DNA of 64,000 nucleotides from Cohnella sp. OV330. Lineage in GTDB: Bacteria; Bacillota; Bacilli; Paenibacillales; Paenibacillaceae. The stretch is taken from contig NZ_FOKE01000003.1 of the NCBI RefSeq assembly GCF_900112065.1, positions 238,052 through 302,051 of the forward strand, in the 5' to 3' direction. Each line of letters starts with the position of its first letter. The first letter of the stretch is position 1. The notes under the pieces were generated by a model. The model was given only the letters and a program-made list of their open reading frames with translations. It was not told the origin of the DNA and did not search any database. The position numbers and the translations under genes were made by a program. Positions 40,160 through 49,214 of this stretch are shown piece after piece.

Positions 40160-42412
40160 TTGCAGCAAAGCTGGTTTCGACGTCTGCTGTTATCCTACTT
40201 CCCCATTTTTCTGATTACCATCACGATCATCGTCTTTCTCTCGTTCTTGATGGTCAACGAAATCTCCCGCAAAGAAACGGCCAAGGCGGACGCCGTCTCC
40301 ACCCGGTTCATCATGGAAAACCTGGAGCGGTCCGTGAACGATATCGAGATGAGCGTGCTCAAGGAAATGGAGACGAACGGAAGCTATTCGGCTTACCTGA
40401 ATCGATCGTCCGGCGACGATGAATCGTTAATCTATTCGTTGGCGCCTCGTCTTCGCGCGCTGAACGAGAATAGCGAGCTGATCGAATCGGTCTATCTGTA
40501 CCGGGACGCCGACAAGACCGTCCTTACGGAGAGAGGGAGGAGCGAGCTGTCCGCCTTTCCGGACCGAAGTTTCATCGAACAAGCGCTGCAGAAGCCCGAT
40601 TACCGCGGCTGGTCGGACGTGCGAAGCTTGCGGGAGGTCGGCAGCACCGCCCCGATTCGGGTCATCTCGATGTACAAGCGTCTGCCGCTCCCGTTCGGCA
40701 GCCAGGGTATGCTGGTCATTAACGTCAGCATGTACCCGCTCGAGCAGATCGTGAACGCGATGACCAACGACAGCATTTCCTTCTTAATCATCAAGGACGA
40801 AGCGGGCGAGCCGATCTTCGAAGCGCACAAAGCCGAAGGCGTGGGCGGCTCCGCTTCGGGCGGCAAGGAGCTCACTACGCTGCACTCCGACCGGCTGGGC
40901 TGGACGTTCGAGAGCGGCATCCGTACCGGGCAGCTGTACGCATGGGTATCCGTCATCTCGTATGTTTGGATCGCGATCGGCATTCTGACGGTGCTGCTTG
41001 CCGTCGTCTATATCGTGTACATCACGCGCAAAAACTATCGCCCGATCCAACTGGTCATGAACCGTCTGCAATCGATCCAGCTGCGCACCGACGCGCCGCC
41101 TTCCAAGAAGGACGAGCTGGCGATGATCGACAACGCGTTGACCAGCCTGATCTCGAGATCCATGGATTACGAAAAGCAGTATCACGAAAACCTGACGCTC
41201 CAGCGCAGCCAGCTGTTCATCGACCTGGTCGGCGGGCACAAGCTTGGAGGCGATCTGGCCGACAAGATGCGCAAGCTCAGTCCGCTGCCGCAAGACGCGG
41301 AGACCCGATGCTACGCGATCGCGGTCGCCGAGATCGACGAATATCCGTTGTTTCAGAGCCAGTACTCGGCCAAGGACCAGAACGTGCTGAAGTTCGCCCT
41401 GATGAACGTCTTCCAGGAGCTCGCCCGCAATGAAAACCTGCATAGCTGGGCGGAGTGGATCGCCGGCGACCGCGTCGCCGTCCTGATCGCGCTGCCCGAA
41501 GGCGAAGGGTCGAGAAGCACGGAGGATCTGCGAGGCATCGCGGATCAGTGCCGCGTCTGGGTCGAGGACAAGCTGCGCATTCCGCTGCGCTTCGGCATCG
41601 GCGTGGCCGTGCGGCGCCTCGAGGAGGTCGAGCATTCGTTCCGCGCGGCGACCGAGGCGCTCAGGCATAAGCTCTCGCATGGCAAGGGCACGATATTGTT
41701 CGGCGAAGAGATGACGAGCGGCGATCTGAGTCCGGTGCTGCCGTACCTCGGGACGATCTCGGAGCTGGTCAAGGACTTCCGCATGAACAACGAGGCTTGG
41801 AGAGACGGCCTGCAGGACATGTTCGACCGCTTCCGCAAGGACAGGCTCAAGGACGATGCGATCCGGTCGCTGCTGCAGACGATGATGCGGATGCTCGGAC
41901 ACGAGCTCGATATCTTCTCCGAGGAGCTGAGAGACAGGCTGTCCGGCGATCAAGGAGAGAGCTGGCAGCGCATTCTCGACGCGTCGAGATCGCTTGACGA
42001 GCTCGAGGCCGGGATCGGCGAGTTCCTCAGCGAGACCTATCGTTCCTACGTCGTCGTCAGCAAGACGAATACGTACCGCGCGATGATTAACGAGATGAAG
42101 AGTTATATCGAGGAGCATTTTTCGGATCCCGACCTGTCCCTGAAGCATCTGAGCGATCGCTTCCAGATCTCCGGGAAGTACGCGAGCTATTTGTTCAAAA
42201 CGGAGTTCGATATGAAGTTCGTCGACTTTCTCGTGCATCTGCGGATGGAGCGGGCCGAGAAGCTGCTGCTCGAGACGAAGCTGCCGATTCAGGACATCGC
42301 CCTGCAGATCGGCTACGCGAATTCGATCACTTTCGGCCGCGTCTTCAAGCGGACCTACGGCGTCGCGCCGGGAGACTACCGCAAGCTGAAGCTGCGTTCG
42401 TCGGGCGAATAA
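40160..42412 (+). CDS. Membrane-bound AraC-family sensor-regulator
   Basis: 750 residues. The TTG at 40160 has AAAGGGG eight bases upstream. A first membrane segment (LLLSYFPIFLITITIIVFLSFLMV), an extracellular sensor of about 240 residues, a second membrane segment (VISYVWIAIGILTVLLAVVYIVYI), a cytosolic linker with a degenerate cyclase-like region (RFGIGVAVRRLEEVEHSFRAATEAL) and a C-terminal AraC domain (LKHLSDRFQISGKYASYLFKTEF, IQDIALQIGYANSITFGRVFKRTYGVAPGDYRK). This architecture is common in Paenibacillus beside LplB/YtcP transporters. It probably senses an extracellular saccharide and activates the operon that starts 480 bp downstream. Confidence 0.9.
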   Translation: MQQSWFRRLLLSYFPIFLITITIIVFLSFLMVNEISRKETAKADAVSTRFIMENLERSVNDIEMSVLKEMETNGSYSAYLNRSSGDDESLIYSLAPRLRALNENSELIESVYLYRDADKTVLTERGRSELSAFPDRSFIEQALQKPDYRGWSDVRSLREVGSTAPIRVISMYKRLPLPFGSQGMLVINVSMYPLEQIVNAMTNDSISFLIIKDEAGEPIFEAHKAEGVGGSASGGKELTTLHSDRLGWTFESGIRTGQLYAWVSVISYVWIAIGILTVLLAVVYIVYITRKNYRPIQLVMNRLQSIQLRTDAPPSKKDELAMIDNALTSLISRSMDYEKQYHENLTLQRSQLFIDLVGGHKLGGDLADKMRKLSPLPQDAETRCYAIAVAEIDEYPLFQSQYSAKDQNVLKFALMNVFQELARNENLHSWAEWIAGDRVAVLIALPEGEGSRSTEDLRGIADQCRVWVEDKLRIPLRFGIGVAVRRLEEVEHSFRAATEALRHKLSHGKGTILFGEEMTSGDLSPVLPYLGTISELVKDFRMNNEAWRDGLQDMFDRFRKDRLKDDAIRSLLQTMMRMLGHELDIFSEELRDRLSGDQGESWQRILDASRSLDELEAGIGEFLSETYRSYVVVSKTNTYRAMINEMKSYIEEHFSDPDLSLKHLSDRFQISGKYASYLFKTEFDMKFVDFLVHLRMERAEKLLLETKLPIQDIALQIGYANSITFGRVFKRTYGVAPGDYRKLKLRSSGE

Positions 42413-42890
42413 TCGCGCCAGCCGCGGCGCGACAAGGGAAATACGCATCGAATTCCGTTAAAGTTTACTTCGGGAATTCGGTTTACTCTTCAAGATTTTG
42501 GTTGCGAAATGGGTGCGAGCTTCCGGATCGGAGCGCACTCGTTTCGTTTTTTTAATTCGGGAATGGCGTTCCGGTACGGTGCGGACGCCGGAATCCGGTG
42601 ACGGTCGAACCGGCCGAACGCAGCTGCGAAGGGAGCGTACGGGCGTACCGGAATTCGGTTTAGTTCGGGAAAACGGTGCGCCTTGCCTGTCGTATCCCCG
42701 CGGGATGCCCGTAAGATAGCGGTCTCGCGTCTCCCGAATTTAGTTTATTGTCCCCGTGCGGGACCTGAGGGCATACTGGGGACATCCCGATCGAAGCGCT
42801 TTCAAGCGGCGGAGCACGCAGCGTTCATGGCGACTCCCCCAAGCGGCGGCGAAATGGGCGAACCTATTCATAAGATAAGGGGTTGTGACA
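42413..42890. other. Regulatory intergenic region of the inositol/ABC operon
   Basis: No gene is evident in 480 bp. TCGCGCC / GGCGCGA form a hairpin just after the AraC stop. GAATTCGGTTTA occurs at about 42474 and 42650 and a variant GAATTTAGTTTA at 42733, possible binding sites for the upstream AraC regulator. At 42791-42804 the minus strand reads TGAAAGCGCTTCGA, one mismatch from a CcpA cre consensus. The start site of transcription is not identified. Confidence 0.45.
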
Positions 42891-44528
42891 ATGGCACCAA
42901 AGATGACGAAGGCAGCAAGCCTGTCGCTGGCAGCCGTACTCGCAAGCATGAGCCTGCTGAGCGCATGTTCATCCAATTCGAATTCGAACGCAGGGAACGC
43001 CGGAAACGGCGGAGGATCGGCTTCGGCCGGCACCGCATCCTCGCCTGCCGCCTCGGGCAAGCAGGTCACGCTTAAGGTCGAACTGTTCGACCGCGGCAAT
43101 TCGCCGAGTCCTTACACCATCACGAACAGCTATCTGACGAAATACATTCAAGACAACTTCGGCACGCCGAACAACATTAAGATGGAATTCGTGCCCGTGC
43201 CCCGCTCCGAAGAGATCAAGAAGCTGAACGTGCTCATGGCGAGCGGCAGCGACGTGCCGGATATCGTCTTCACCTACGACTCGGCCACGTTCAACCGCTA
43301 CGCCCAGCAGGGCGGGCTGACCGACCTGACGGACCTTCTGAACCAATACGGCTCCAACCTGAAGACGTTCCTCGGCGACGACGCGCTCGAATACGGCGTC
43401 TATGACGGCAAGCAGCTCGCGATTCCCGGCAAGCGTTCGATCCTCGGCAAGTACGCCTCGTTCATCCGCACCGACTGGCTGGACGCGCTCGGCATGAAGG
43501 CGCCGACGACGACGCAGGAGCTGTACGATACGCTGGTCGCGTTCAAGCAGAAGGATCCGGGCAAGACGGGCGGCAAGGTGATCCCTTACGGCATGTCGAT
43601 CGAGCCGGCGCAGTACGATCCGCTCATCTGGTCGTTCATTCAGCCGATGACCGACGAGCAGCGGTTCACGCTGACGCAGAAGCTCGGCTCCAACGAGTAT
43701 CCGACGCTGCTGCCGGGCTTCAAGGACGCGCTGCAATTCTACAACAAGCTGTACAACGAAGGGCTGATCAGCAAGGACTTCGGTCTCGACAAGGACAAGA
43801 AGCAGATGACGCAGGACGTCCAGAACGGCCTGGTCGGATTCCTGACCGAGGATTATCCGAACCTGTACTACGCGGACGGCACGTACGAGAATCTGCTCAA
43901 GACGGTGCCGACGGCGAAGCTCGATCCGATCGACGCGTTCACCAATTCCGAAGGCAAGCACGCGAAGCCGGCGTACGCGCCGAACGGCATGTACATCATG
44001 ATCCCCAAGTCGAGCGAGCGCGCGGCCGAAGCGGTCAAGTATCTGGACTGGATGGCGCAGACGGACAATATGCTGGCGCTGCAAAACGGCGTAGTAGGCG
44101 AGAACTACGAGATGAAGGACGGCATTCCGATCGTGAAGACGGACGCGCCGCAGGACGTGATCGACCGCATTTACAATTATGGCGACATCGTCATCCTAGC
44201 GAACGGCAAGTTCACCGGCGACGAAGAGAAAAACAAGCAAGCGTTCGCGGCAGGCTTCCCGCCGGCGTACCAGGAAAATCTCCGCAAGGCGCTCGACATC
44301 TCGGTCACCGATACGTTCGCGCCGCTCCTGATCGATCGTCCGATCGAGGCGGAGTCCAAATACGGCACGGCGCTGCAGGATAAGTACGAAGAGTTCATCG
44401 TCAAGGCCGCGACGGCCAAGCCGGCCAACTTCGAGAGCGCGTACGAGTCCGCCTTGAAGGACTACATGCAGAGCGGCGGCCAGGCGATCCTCGACGAGCG
44501 CACGAAGCTCTACCAAGAGAAGAAATAA
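42891..44528 (+). CDS. ABC transporter substrate-binding lipoprotein (LplA-like)
   Basis: 545 residues from the ATG at 42891 (AAGGGG eight bases upstream). Lipoprotein signal with lipobox LLSAC, Cys26 being the lipidated residue, then a Ser/Asn/Gly-rich tether. The mature part is a family-1 carbohydrate-binding protein of the long Paenibacillus type (ASGSDVPDIVFTYDSATFNRYAQQGGLTDLTDLL, YDGKQLAIPG, IRTDWLDALGMKAPTTTQELYDTLVAFK). It delivers an oligosaccharide or glycoside to the two permeases that follow. A stable hairpin behind it probably boosts its level over the permeases. Confidence 0.92.
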   Translation: MAPKMTKAASLSLAAVLASMSLLSACSSNSNSNAGNAGNGGGSASAGTASSPAASGKQVTLKVELFDRGNSPSPYTITNSYLTKYIQDNFGTPNNIKMEFVPVPRSEEIKKLNVLMASGSDVPDIVFTYDSATFNRYAQQGGLTDLTDLLNQYGSNLKTFLGDDALEYGVYDGKQLAIPGKRSILGKYASFIRTDWLDALGMKAPTTTQELYDTLVAFKQKDPGKTGGKVIPYGMSIEPAQYDPLIWSFIQPMTDEQRFTLTQKLGSNEYPTLLPGFKDALQFYNKLYNEGLISKDFGLDKDKKQMTQDVQNGLVGFLTEDYPNLYYADGTYENLLKTVPTAKLDPIDAFTNSEGKHAKPAYAPNGMYIMIPKSSERAAEAVKYLDWMAQTDNMLALQNGVVGENYEMKDGIPIVKTDAPQDVIDRIYNYGDIVILANGKFTGDEEKNKQAFAAGFPPAYQENLRKALDISVTDTFAPLLIDRPIEAESKYGTALQDKYEEFIVKAATAKPANFESAYESALKDYMQSGGQAILDERTKLYQEKK

Positions 44529-44565
44529 GCCTAAACATCGGGCACGAGACAAACAAGGGAGAAGC

Positions 44566-44585
44566 GGCGGCCCCGCGGGGCCGCC
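44566..44585 (+). terminator. Hairpin between binding protein and permeases
   Basis: GGCGGCCCC-GC-GGGGCCGCC is a perfect 20-bp palindrome followed by a weak T-rich stretch. Such hairpins protect the binding-protein mRNA and partially terminate, which explains excess binding protein over permease. Confidence 0.7.
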
Positions 44586-44621
44586 CTTTACTTCCAGCCT
44601 CAGGAGAGGAGACCGGCAATC

Positions 44622-45524
44622 ATGAGAGGAACCGTTTACTTTCGCCGTTATTGGCAGCTGTACGCTTTGCTCGTCCTGCCTCTCGCCTATTTTATCGTCT
44701 TCAAGTACGGCCCCATGTGGGGCGTGCAGATCGCGTTCAAGGACTTTAACTTTTTTCAAGGCATCATGGGCAGCGAATGGATCGGACTGGACGCGTTCCG
44801 CGAGGTGTTCCATTCCCATGATTTCTTCAATACGCTCCGCAATACGCTTATGCTGAACATCCTGGACCTCATCGTATCCTTCCCGGCTCCGCTCATCCTG
44901 GCGATCATGCTGTTCGAGGTCAAGTTCCAGTGGTTCAAGCGGCTGTCCCAAACGATATTGTACATTCCCCACTTTATCTCCTGGGTTATCATAGGCGGCA
45001 TCGTGTATCAGGTTTTCGGCACGCAGTCCGGACTCGTCAACAACTTCCTCGCTGCGCTCGGGCTCGGTCCGGTGCCGTTCCTGTCGGACAAACACTATTG
45101 GCTGTTCACTTACCTGGCGACGGGCGTGTGGCAAAGCGCGGGCTGGGGCACGATTCTGTATCTGGCCGCCCTTACCGGCATCAATCGCGATCTGTTCGAA
45201 GCGGCCGAAGTGGACGGCGCCGGCCGGCTCAAGCGGATCTGGCATATCACGCTGCCCGGACTGAAGACGACGATCGCCACCCTGCTCATCATCAATCTCG
45301 GCAATATGATCGCGATCGGCTTCGACCGCCCGTTCGTCATCGGCAACAAGATGGTCATGGATTATTCCGACGTGCTCAGCACCTACGTGTACCGTACGGG
45401 TCTGGAGTCCGGCCAATATACGCTGGCGACGGTCGTCGGGCTGTTCCAGGCGGTCGTCGGACTGGTATTCGTCCTCGGCGCCAACTATGCGTCCAAGAAG
45501 CTGACCGACGAAGGAATTTTATAA
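44622..45524 (+). CDS. ABC transporter permease, LplB type
   Basis: 300 residues, six transmembrane helices. MalF/LplB-like start (YWQLYALLVLPLAYFIVFKYGPMWGVQIAFKDFNFFQGI) and the EAA loop INRDLFEAAEVDGAGRLKRIWHITLPGLK, which docks a shared ATPase. AGGAGAGGAG is near the ATG. No ATPase gene is in this operon, so it probably uses a multitasking ATPase (MsmX type) encoded elsewhere. Confidence 0.93.
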   Translation: MRGTVYFRRYWQLYALLVLPLAYFIVFKYGPMWGVQIAFKDFNFFQGIMGSEWIGLDAFREVFHSHDFFNTLRNTLMLNILDLIVSFPAPLILAIMLFEVKFQWFKRLSQTILYIPHFISWVIIGGIVYQVFGTQSGLVNNFLAALGLGPVPFLSDKHYWLFTYLATGVWQSAGWGTILYLAALTGINRDLFEAAEVDGAGRLKRIWHITLPGLKTTIATLLIINLGNMIAIGFDRPFVIGNKMVMDYSDVLSTYVYRTGLESGQYTLATVVGLFQAVVGLVFVLGANYASKKLTDEGIL

Positions 45525-45551
45525 GCTATCTACCGAAAGGAGCGGGCTACC

Positions 45552-46424
45552 GTGACCGAGCGTACGTCCAACCGCATCTTCGATACCGTCAACGTCATTC
45601 TCCTTACGATTTTCGTCCTCATCTGCCTGGCGCCTTTCTTTCACATCGCCGCGATCTCCCTCAGCTCCACCCGCGCGGTCGTATCGGGCGCCGTCACGCT
45701 GCTGCCGATCGATCTGGATCTAAGAGCGTATCGCAGCGTCCTGTCGGATATGTCGATGATCCATTCGCTTGGCTTCACCGTCTTTCTGACCGCGCTGACG
45801 ACCGTGCTTTGCATGATTATGACGGTCGCGGCCGCTTACCCCCTGACGCATACCAAGCTGAAGGGCCGCAAGGTGTTCATGTTCATTATCGTCGTCACGA
45901 TGTTCTTTAGCGGCGGCATCATCCCGGAGTACATCCTGGTTCAGAATTTGCATCTGCTTAATACGGTGTGGGCGCTCGTTTTGCCGGGCTTGATTAGCCC
46001 ATTTTATCTGATTATTCTGATTTCTTTCTTCAACGGAATTCCGAACAGCCTCGTCGAGGCCGCCGAGATCGACGGCGCGACCCAGTTCGGCACCCTCTTC
46101 AAGATCATCCTGCCGCTCTCGCTGCCGGTCATCGCGACGCTCAGTCTGTTCTATGCGGTCGGGCGGTGGAACGGCTTCCAGGATTCGCTCCTCTATATCA
46201 CCAAGACCGAGCTCTATCCGCTGCAGCTGAAGCTGTACCAGCTGGTGCAGAACAGCATGATCTCGGACGTGACGCGCAACGAGGGGCCCGGCGTCCTCCA
46301 CTCCACGCCCGAGAGCCTGAAGGCGGCGAGCGTCGTGTTCGCCACCGTACCGATCCTGCTCGTCTATCCGTGGCTGCAGCGTTACTTCGTCAGCGGCGTC
46401 ATGCTGGGAGCGGTCAAGGGATGA
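45552..46424 (+). CDS. ABC transporter permease, YtcP type
   Basis: 290 residues, six transmembrane helices; GTG start with AAAGGAG nine bases upstream. Typical of the YtcP/MalG half: VNVILLTIFVLICLAPFFHIAAISLSS, IVVTMFFSGGIIPEYILVQNLHLLNT and the EAA loop NSLVEAAEIDGATQFGTLFKIILPLSLP, ending LLVYPWLQRYFVSGVMLGAVKG. It pairs with the LplB-type permease 27 bp upstream. Its stop overlaps the next gene's ATG. Confidence 0.93.
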   Translation: MTERTSNRIFDTVNVILLTIFVLICLAPFFHIAAISLSSTRAVVSGAVTLLPIDLDLRAYRSVLSDMSMIHSLGFTVFLTALTTVLCMIMTVAAAYPLTHTKLKGRKVFMFIIVVTMFFSGGIIPEYILVQNLHLLNTVWALVLPGLISPFYLIILISFFNGIPNSLVEAAEIDGATQFGTLFKIILPLSLPVIATLSLFYAVGRWNGFQDSLLYITKTELYPLQLKLYQLVQNSMISDVTRNEGPGVLHSTPESLKAASVVFATVPILLVYPWLQRYFVSGVMLGAVKG

Positions 46425-47428
46425 GCGGCTTGGACAAGGCATTGGATAAAGCGGACTATTCCTTCTCGACCTGCTGGAATATCAAGCGCCATACGCGGGG
46501 CAGCGACATGATCCAGGAGATCCGCGGTCTCGGCTTCCGTCAGGTCGAGTTGAATTACAACGTGACCGAGGAACTTCTGACGACGATCGAACCGATGATC
46601 GAGCGCGGCGAGATCGGCGTGTCGAGCGTGCACAACACGTTCCCGCACGTCGCGGATCCCGACTATGGCACGGACTCGGTGCTGCTCGGCTTCGAGGACG
46701 AGGAGAAGCGCCGCCGGGCGGTCGATCTGCTCGTCCACTCCGCCGAATACGCCCATCGCTATGGGGCGAAGGCCGTCGTCGTGCATCCGGGCGAGGTGCC
46801 TTTCCCCTACGATATCAGCCGCAGGCTCCAAGAGATTTACCGCGAGCAAGGACCGGACGCGGAGGCGTACCGGACCTTGTGGGACGAGATGCTGGAGCGG
46901 CGCCAAGCGCTGGCCGGCGGCTATCTCGCGCGTATCCGCGACAGTCTGGAGCAAGCGTCGGAGACATTGGCCGCTAGAGGGTACGACCTGATCCTCGGCA
47001 TCGAGACGCGCTCGCGCTGCAATCAGATCCCGACGCTCGCCGAAGCCAGATGGCTGATCGACCAGCTGAAGGGCTCGCCGGTTAAATTGTGGTTCGACAT
47101 CGGGCACGGGATGATGATGGAGCGGATGGGGCTGTACGACAACGCGGTCGAGCTGCCGGGGTTGATCGACGACATCGGCGGACTGCACATCCACGAGACG
47201 ATCGGGCTGTCCGATCACTGGTGTCCGTACGTTCACAGCGGCGACGGCGAGACGTTCGACCTGTTCCTCGAGGCGATCGACCGCGTCCCGCTTAAAGTAT
47301 ACGAGCTCAAAGCGGCCTGCGAGCCGGAGGCGATTCACCGCAGTCATGGGATATTGCAGCAAAAGCTGGCGGCGCGAAAGGGATCACCCGCTTCGAAGCC
47401 GGCGGCGGACGGAGGGATTCAAGCGTGA
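46421..47428 (+). CDS. TIM-barrel sugar phosphate isomerase/epimerase-like protein
   Basis: 335 residues; ATG overlaps the permease stop (ATGA). AP-endonuclease-2/xylose-isomerase-like fold: FSTCWNIKRHTRG, VSSVHNTFPH, AKAVVVHPGE, LILGIETRSRCNQIPT, VKLWFDIGHGMMMERMG and GLHIHETIGLSDHWCPYVHSGDG, giving the Glu/Asp/His metal ligands of the family. It is a paralogue in fold of IolE and IolI. Given its place before an iol operon it could be an inosose or keto-sugar isomerase, but the substrate is not determined. Confidence 0.85.
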   Translation: MSGLDKALDKADYSFSTCWNIKRHTRGSDMIQEIRGLGFRQVELNYNVTEELLTTIEPMIERGEIGVSSVHNTFPHVADPDYGTDSVLLGFEDEEKRRRAVDLLVHSAEYAHRYGAKAVVVHPGEVPFPYDISRRLQEIYREQGPDAEAYRTLWDEMLERRQALAGGYLARIRDSLEQASETLAARGYDLILGIETRSRCNQIPTLAEARWLIDQLKGSPVKLWFDIGHGMMMERMGLYDNAVELPGLIDDIGGLHIHETIGLSDHWCPYVHSGDGETFDLFLEAIDRVPLKVYELKAACEPEAIHRSHGILQQKLAARKGSPASKPAADGGIQA

Positions 47429-49179
47429 AAAGCGCCTATCGGAACGTGTTCGAGATCAACGACAATTGGGTGCGGGAGGGCATGGACCGCCAGGACCTGG
47501 ATGAAAAGAGCCGCAGCTACGGCGGCATCGTAAGCGCCGAGTACGGCCTCGCATCGCCGAACCACTCCACCGGAACGCCCATGACGATGGCCATCTGGGC
47601 GGCTTCGCTGCGCAATCCGGACTCGCCCTATTACCGGGACGAGGCGCTGGCGGCTAGATTCGCGCTGGCCGCCCGCTACATGGTCGGCGCGCAGCACGAG
47701 GACGGCACGATCTCGCCGGGCTGGACCAACTTCCACTCGCCGCCGGATACGGCGTTCGTCGTCGTCGGCTATGCGCAGGTGTACCAGCTGCTCGCGCAGG
47801 ACGACTGGGCGCCGCTTGGCGAGGCGGCGGCCGACGTCCGCCTGTTCCTCGAGCGGACGATTCCGGCGCTCGTCACGGGCGGCGTCCATACGCCGAACCA
47901 CCGCTGGGTCGTCAGCGCGGCGCTAGGATTCCTGCATGAGCTGTTCGGCGCGCCGGATACGCTGCATCGGGCGGAGCAGTGGATCGCAGAAGGCATGGAC
48001 ATCACGCCGGACGGCGAATGGACCGAGCGGAGCAACGGCATCTACAACGCCGTGAGCGACATCATGCTCGTCCACGCGGCGCGTCTGCTCGGGAAGCCCG
48101 AGCTGCTCGCGCCCGTCCGCGCCAACCTGCGCATGATGCTCTATCTCGTCCATCCGAACGGCGACGTCGTGACGGATTATTCCGGCCGCCAAGATTTTGG
48201 ACACAAGCACGACCTATCCTCTTATTATCTGCCCTACGCCATGATGGCGCATCTCGACGGGGACGCCGAGTTCCAGGCGGCCGCCGATCTCGCCTATGGA
48301 CAGCTGCGGCATCCCGGCAGCTGCCCGACGAACGCCGCGGTCCGGCTGCTGCTCGATCCCTCGCTGCAGTCGCAGGCCGTTCAGCCGGCCGCACTGCCGA
48401 CCGAATACCGCAAGGTACTGCATGCGGACTTCCCGCGGCAGCAATACCTGGCGGCGATGGAAAGCGCGGGCCATAACGGCCGAATCTATCACAGCCGTCT
48501 GCATCCGGACTTCGGCGCCGCCGTCGCCCGGGTGCGCAAAGGGGACGAGAGCGTCACGATCAGCGCGGAGACGCCGTCGTTCTTCGCCTTGCGGCATGGC
48601 GCCGCGCGGCTGCTCGGCGTTCAGGTCGCGACCTACTTCGCGCCGGGCTTCGTTCCGATGAACAGCCTGGCCGAAGATGGCGGCGGATACCGCCTCGCAG
48701 GGGAGCAGCACAAAGGCTACTACGGCCCGGTGGCAGCCGGGCACCTGCCGGCGACGGCGGGCGAGGCGACCAGCCCGTGGTACCTGCTGCCTCACCATGT
48801 GCGCGAGGAAACGCACGTGCAGCGGCTTCGCGTCGAAGTCGACGCGCTGGAAACGGCGGACGGCTGGGAGCTCGTCATCCGTGCGAGCGAGCCTGAAGAA
48901 GCGATGTCGCAGATCTCCGTCATTCTGGCCGCGGACGGCGAGCTGTCCGGCGGCGAGCTGGCCCCTGCGGGCGCGGGCAAGCAGTTCTGGAAGTCCGGCA
49001 CGCTGCGGTACGAAGCGGGCGGGGACGTGCTTGAACTGAGCGGCGGCGCGTTCGCGCATACGGCCGGCTTCGTCCGCGAGGCGAACCTGCCATTCGACTG
49101 CCAAACGCTGCTGCTGAACGTCGTCACGCCGTTCGAGACGCGGATCCGCATCCGGACCGTGCCGCGCGCGGAAGCTTGA
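47425..49179 (+). CDS. Large cytosolic alpha-helical protein, probable carbohydrate enzyme
   Basis: 584 residues; the GTG overlaps the preceding stop (GTGA). The first 320 residues look like an (alpha/alpha)n toroid (GLASPNHSTGTPMTMAIWAASL, MVGAQHEDGTISPGWTNFHSPPDTAFVVVGY, TPNHRWVVSAALGFLHELFG, GIYNAVSDIMLVHAARLLG), and the remainder is beta-rich, as in heparinase-type lyases and related hydrolases. I cannot assign a CAZy family. No signal peptide. It lies between the isomerase and the GH105-like gene, so it probably acts on the same imported saccharide. Confidence 0.75.
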   Translation: MKSAYRNVFEINDNWVREGMDRQDLDEKSRSYGGIVSAEYGLASPNHSTGTPMTMAIWAASLRNPDSPYYRDEALAARFALAARYMVGAQHEDGTISPGWTNFHSPPDTAFVVVGYAQVYQLLAQDDWAPLGEAAADVRLFLERTIPALVTGGVHTPNHRWVVSAALGFLHELFGAPDTLHRAEQWIAEGMDITPDGEWTERSNGIYNAVSDIMLVHAARLLGKPELLAPVRANLRMMLYLVHPNGDVVTDYSGRQDFGHKHDLSSYYLPYAMMAHLDGDAEFQAAADLAYGQLRHPGSCPTNAAVRLLLDPSLQSQAVQPAALPTEYRKVLHADFPRQQYLAAMESAGHNGRIYHSRLHPDFGAAVARVRKGDESVTISAETPSFFALRHGAARLLGVQVATYFAPGFVPMNSLAEDGGGYRLAGEQHKGYYGPVAAGHLPATAGEATSPWYLLPHHVREETHVQRLRVEVDALETADGWELVIRASEPEEAMSQISVILAADGELSGGELAPAGAGKQFWKSGTLRYEAGGDVLELSGGAFAHTAGFVREANLPFDCQTLLLNVVTPFETRIRIRTVPRAEA

Positions 49180-49214
49180 TTTCAATTTGCTTAATGAGCC
49201 TGGGGTGATCATCC

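Noticed and set aside
46421-47428. Calling this gene iolI or iolE
   Set aside because: It shares the TIM-barrel fold but lacks the closer motif match seen in the real iolE at 53452; the substrate is left open.
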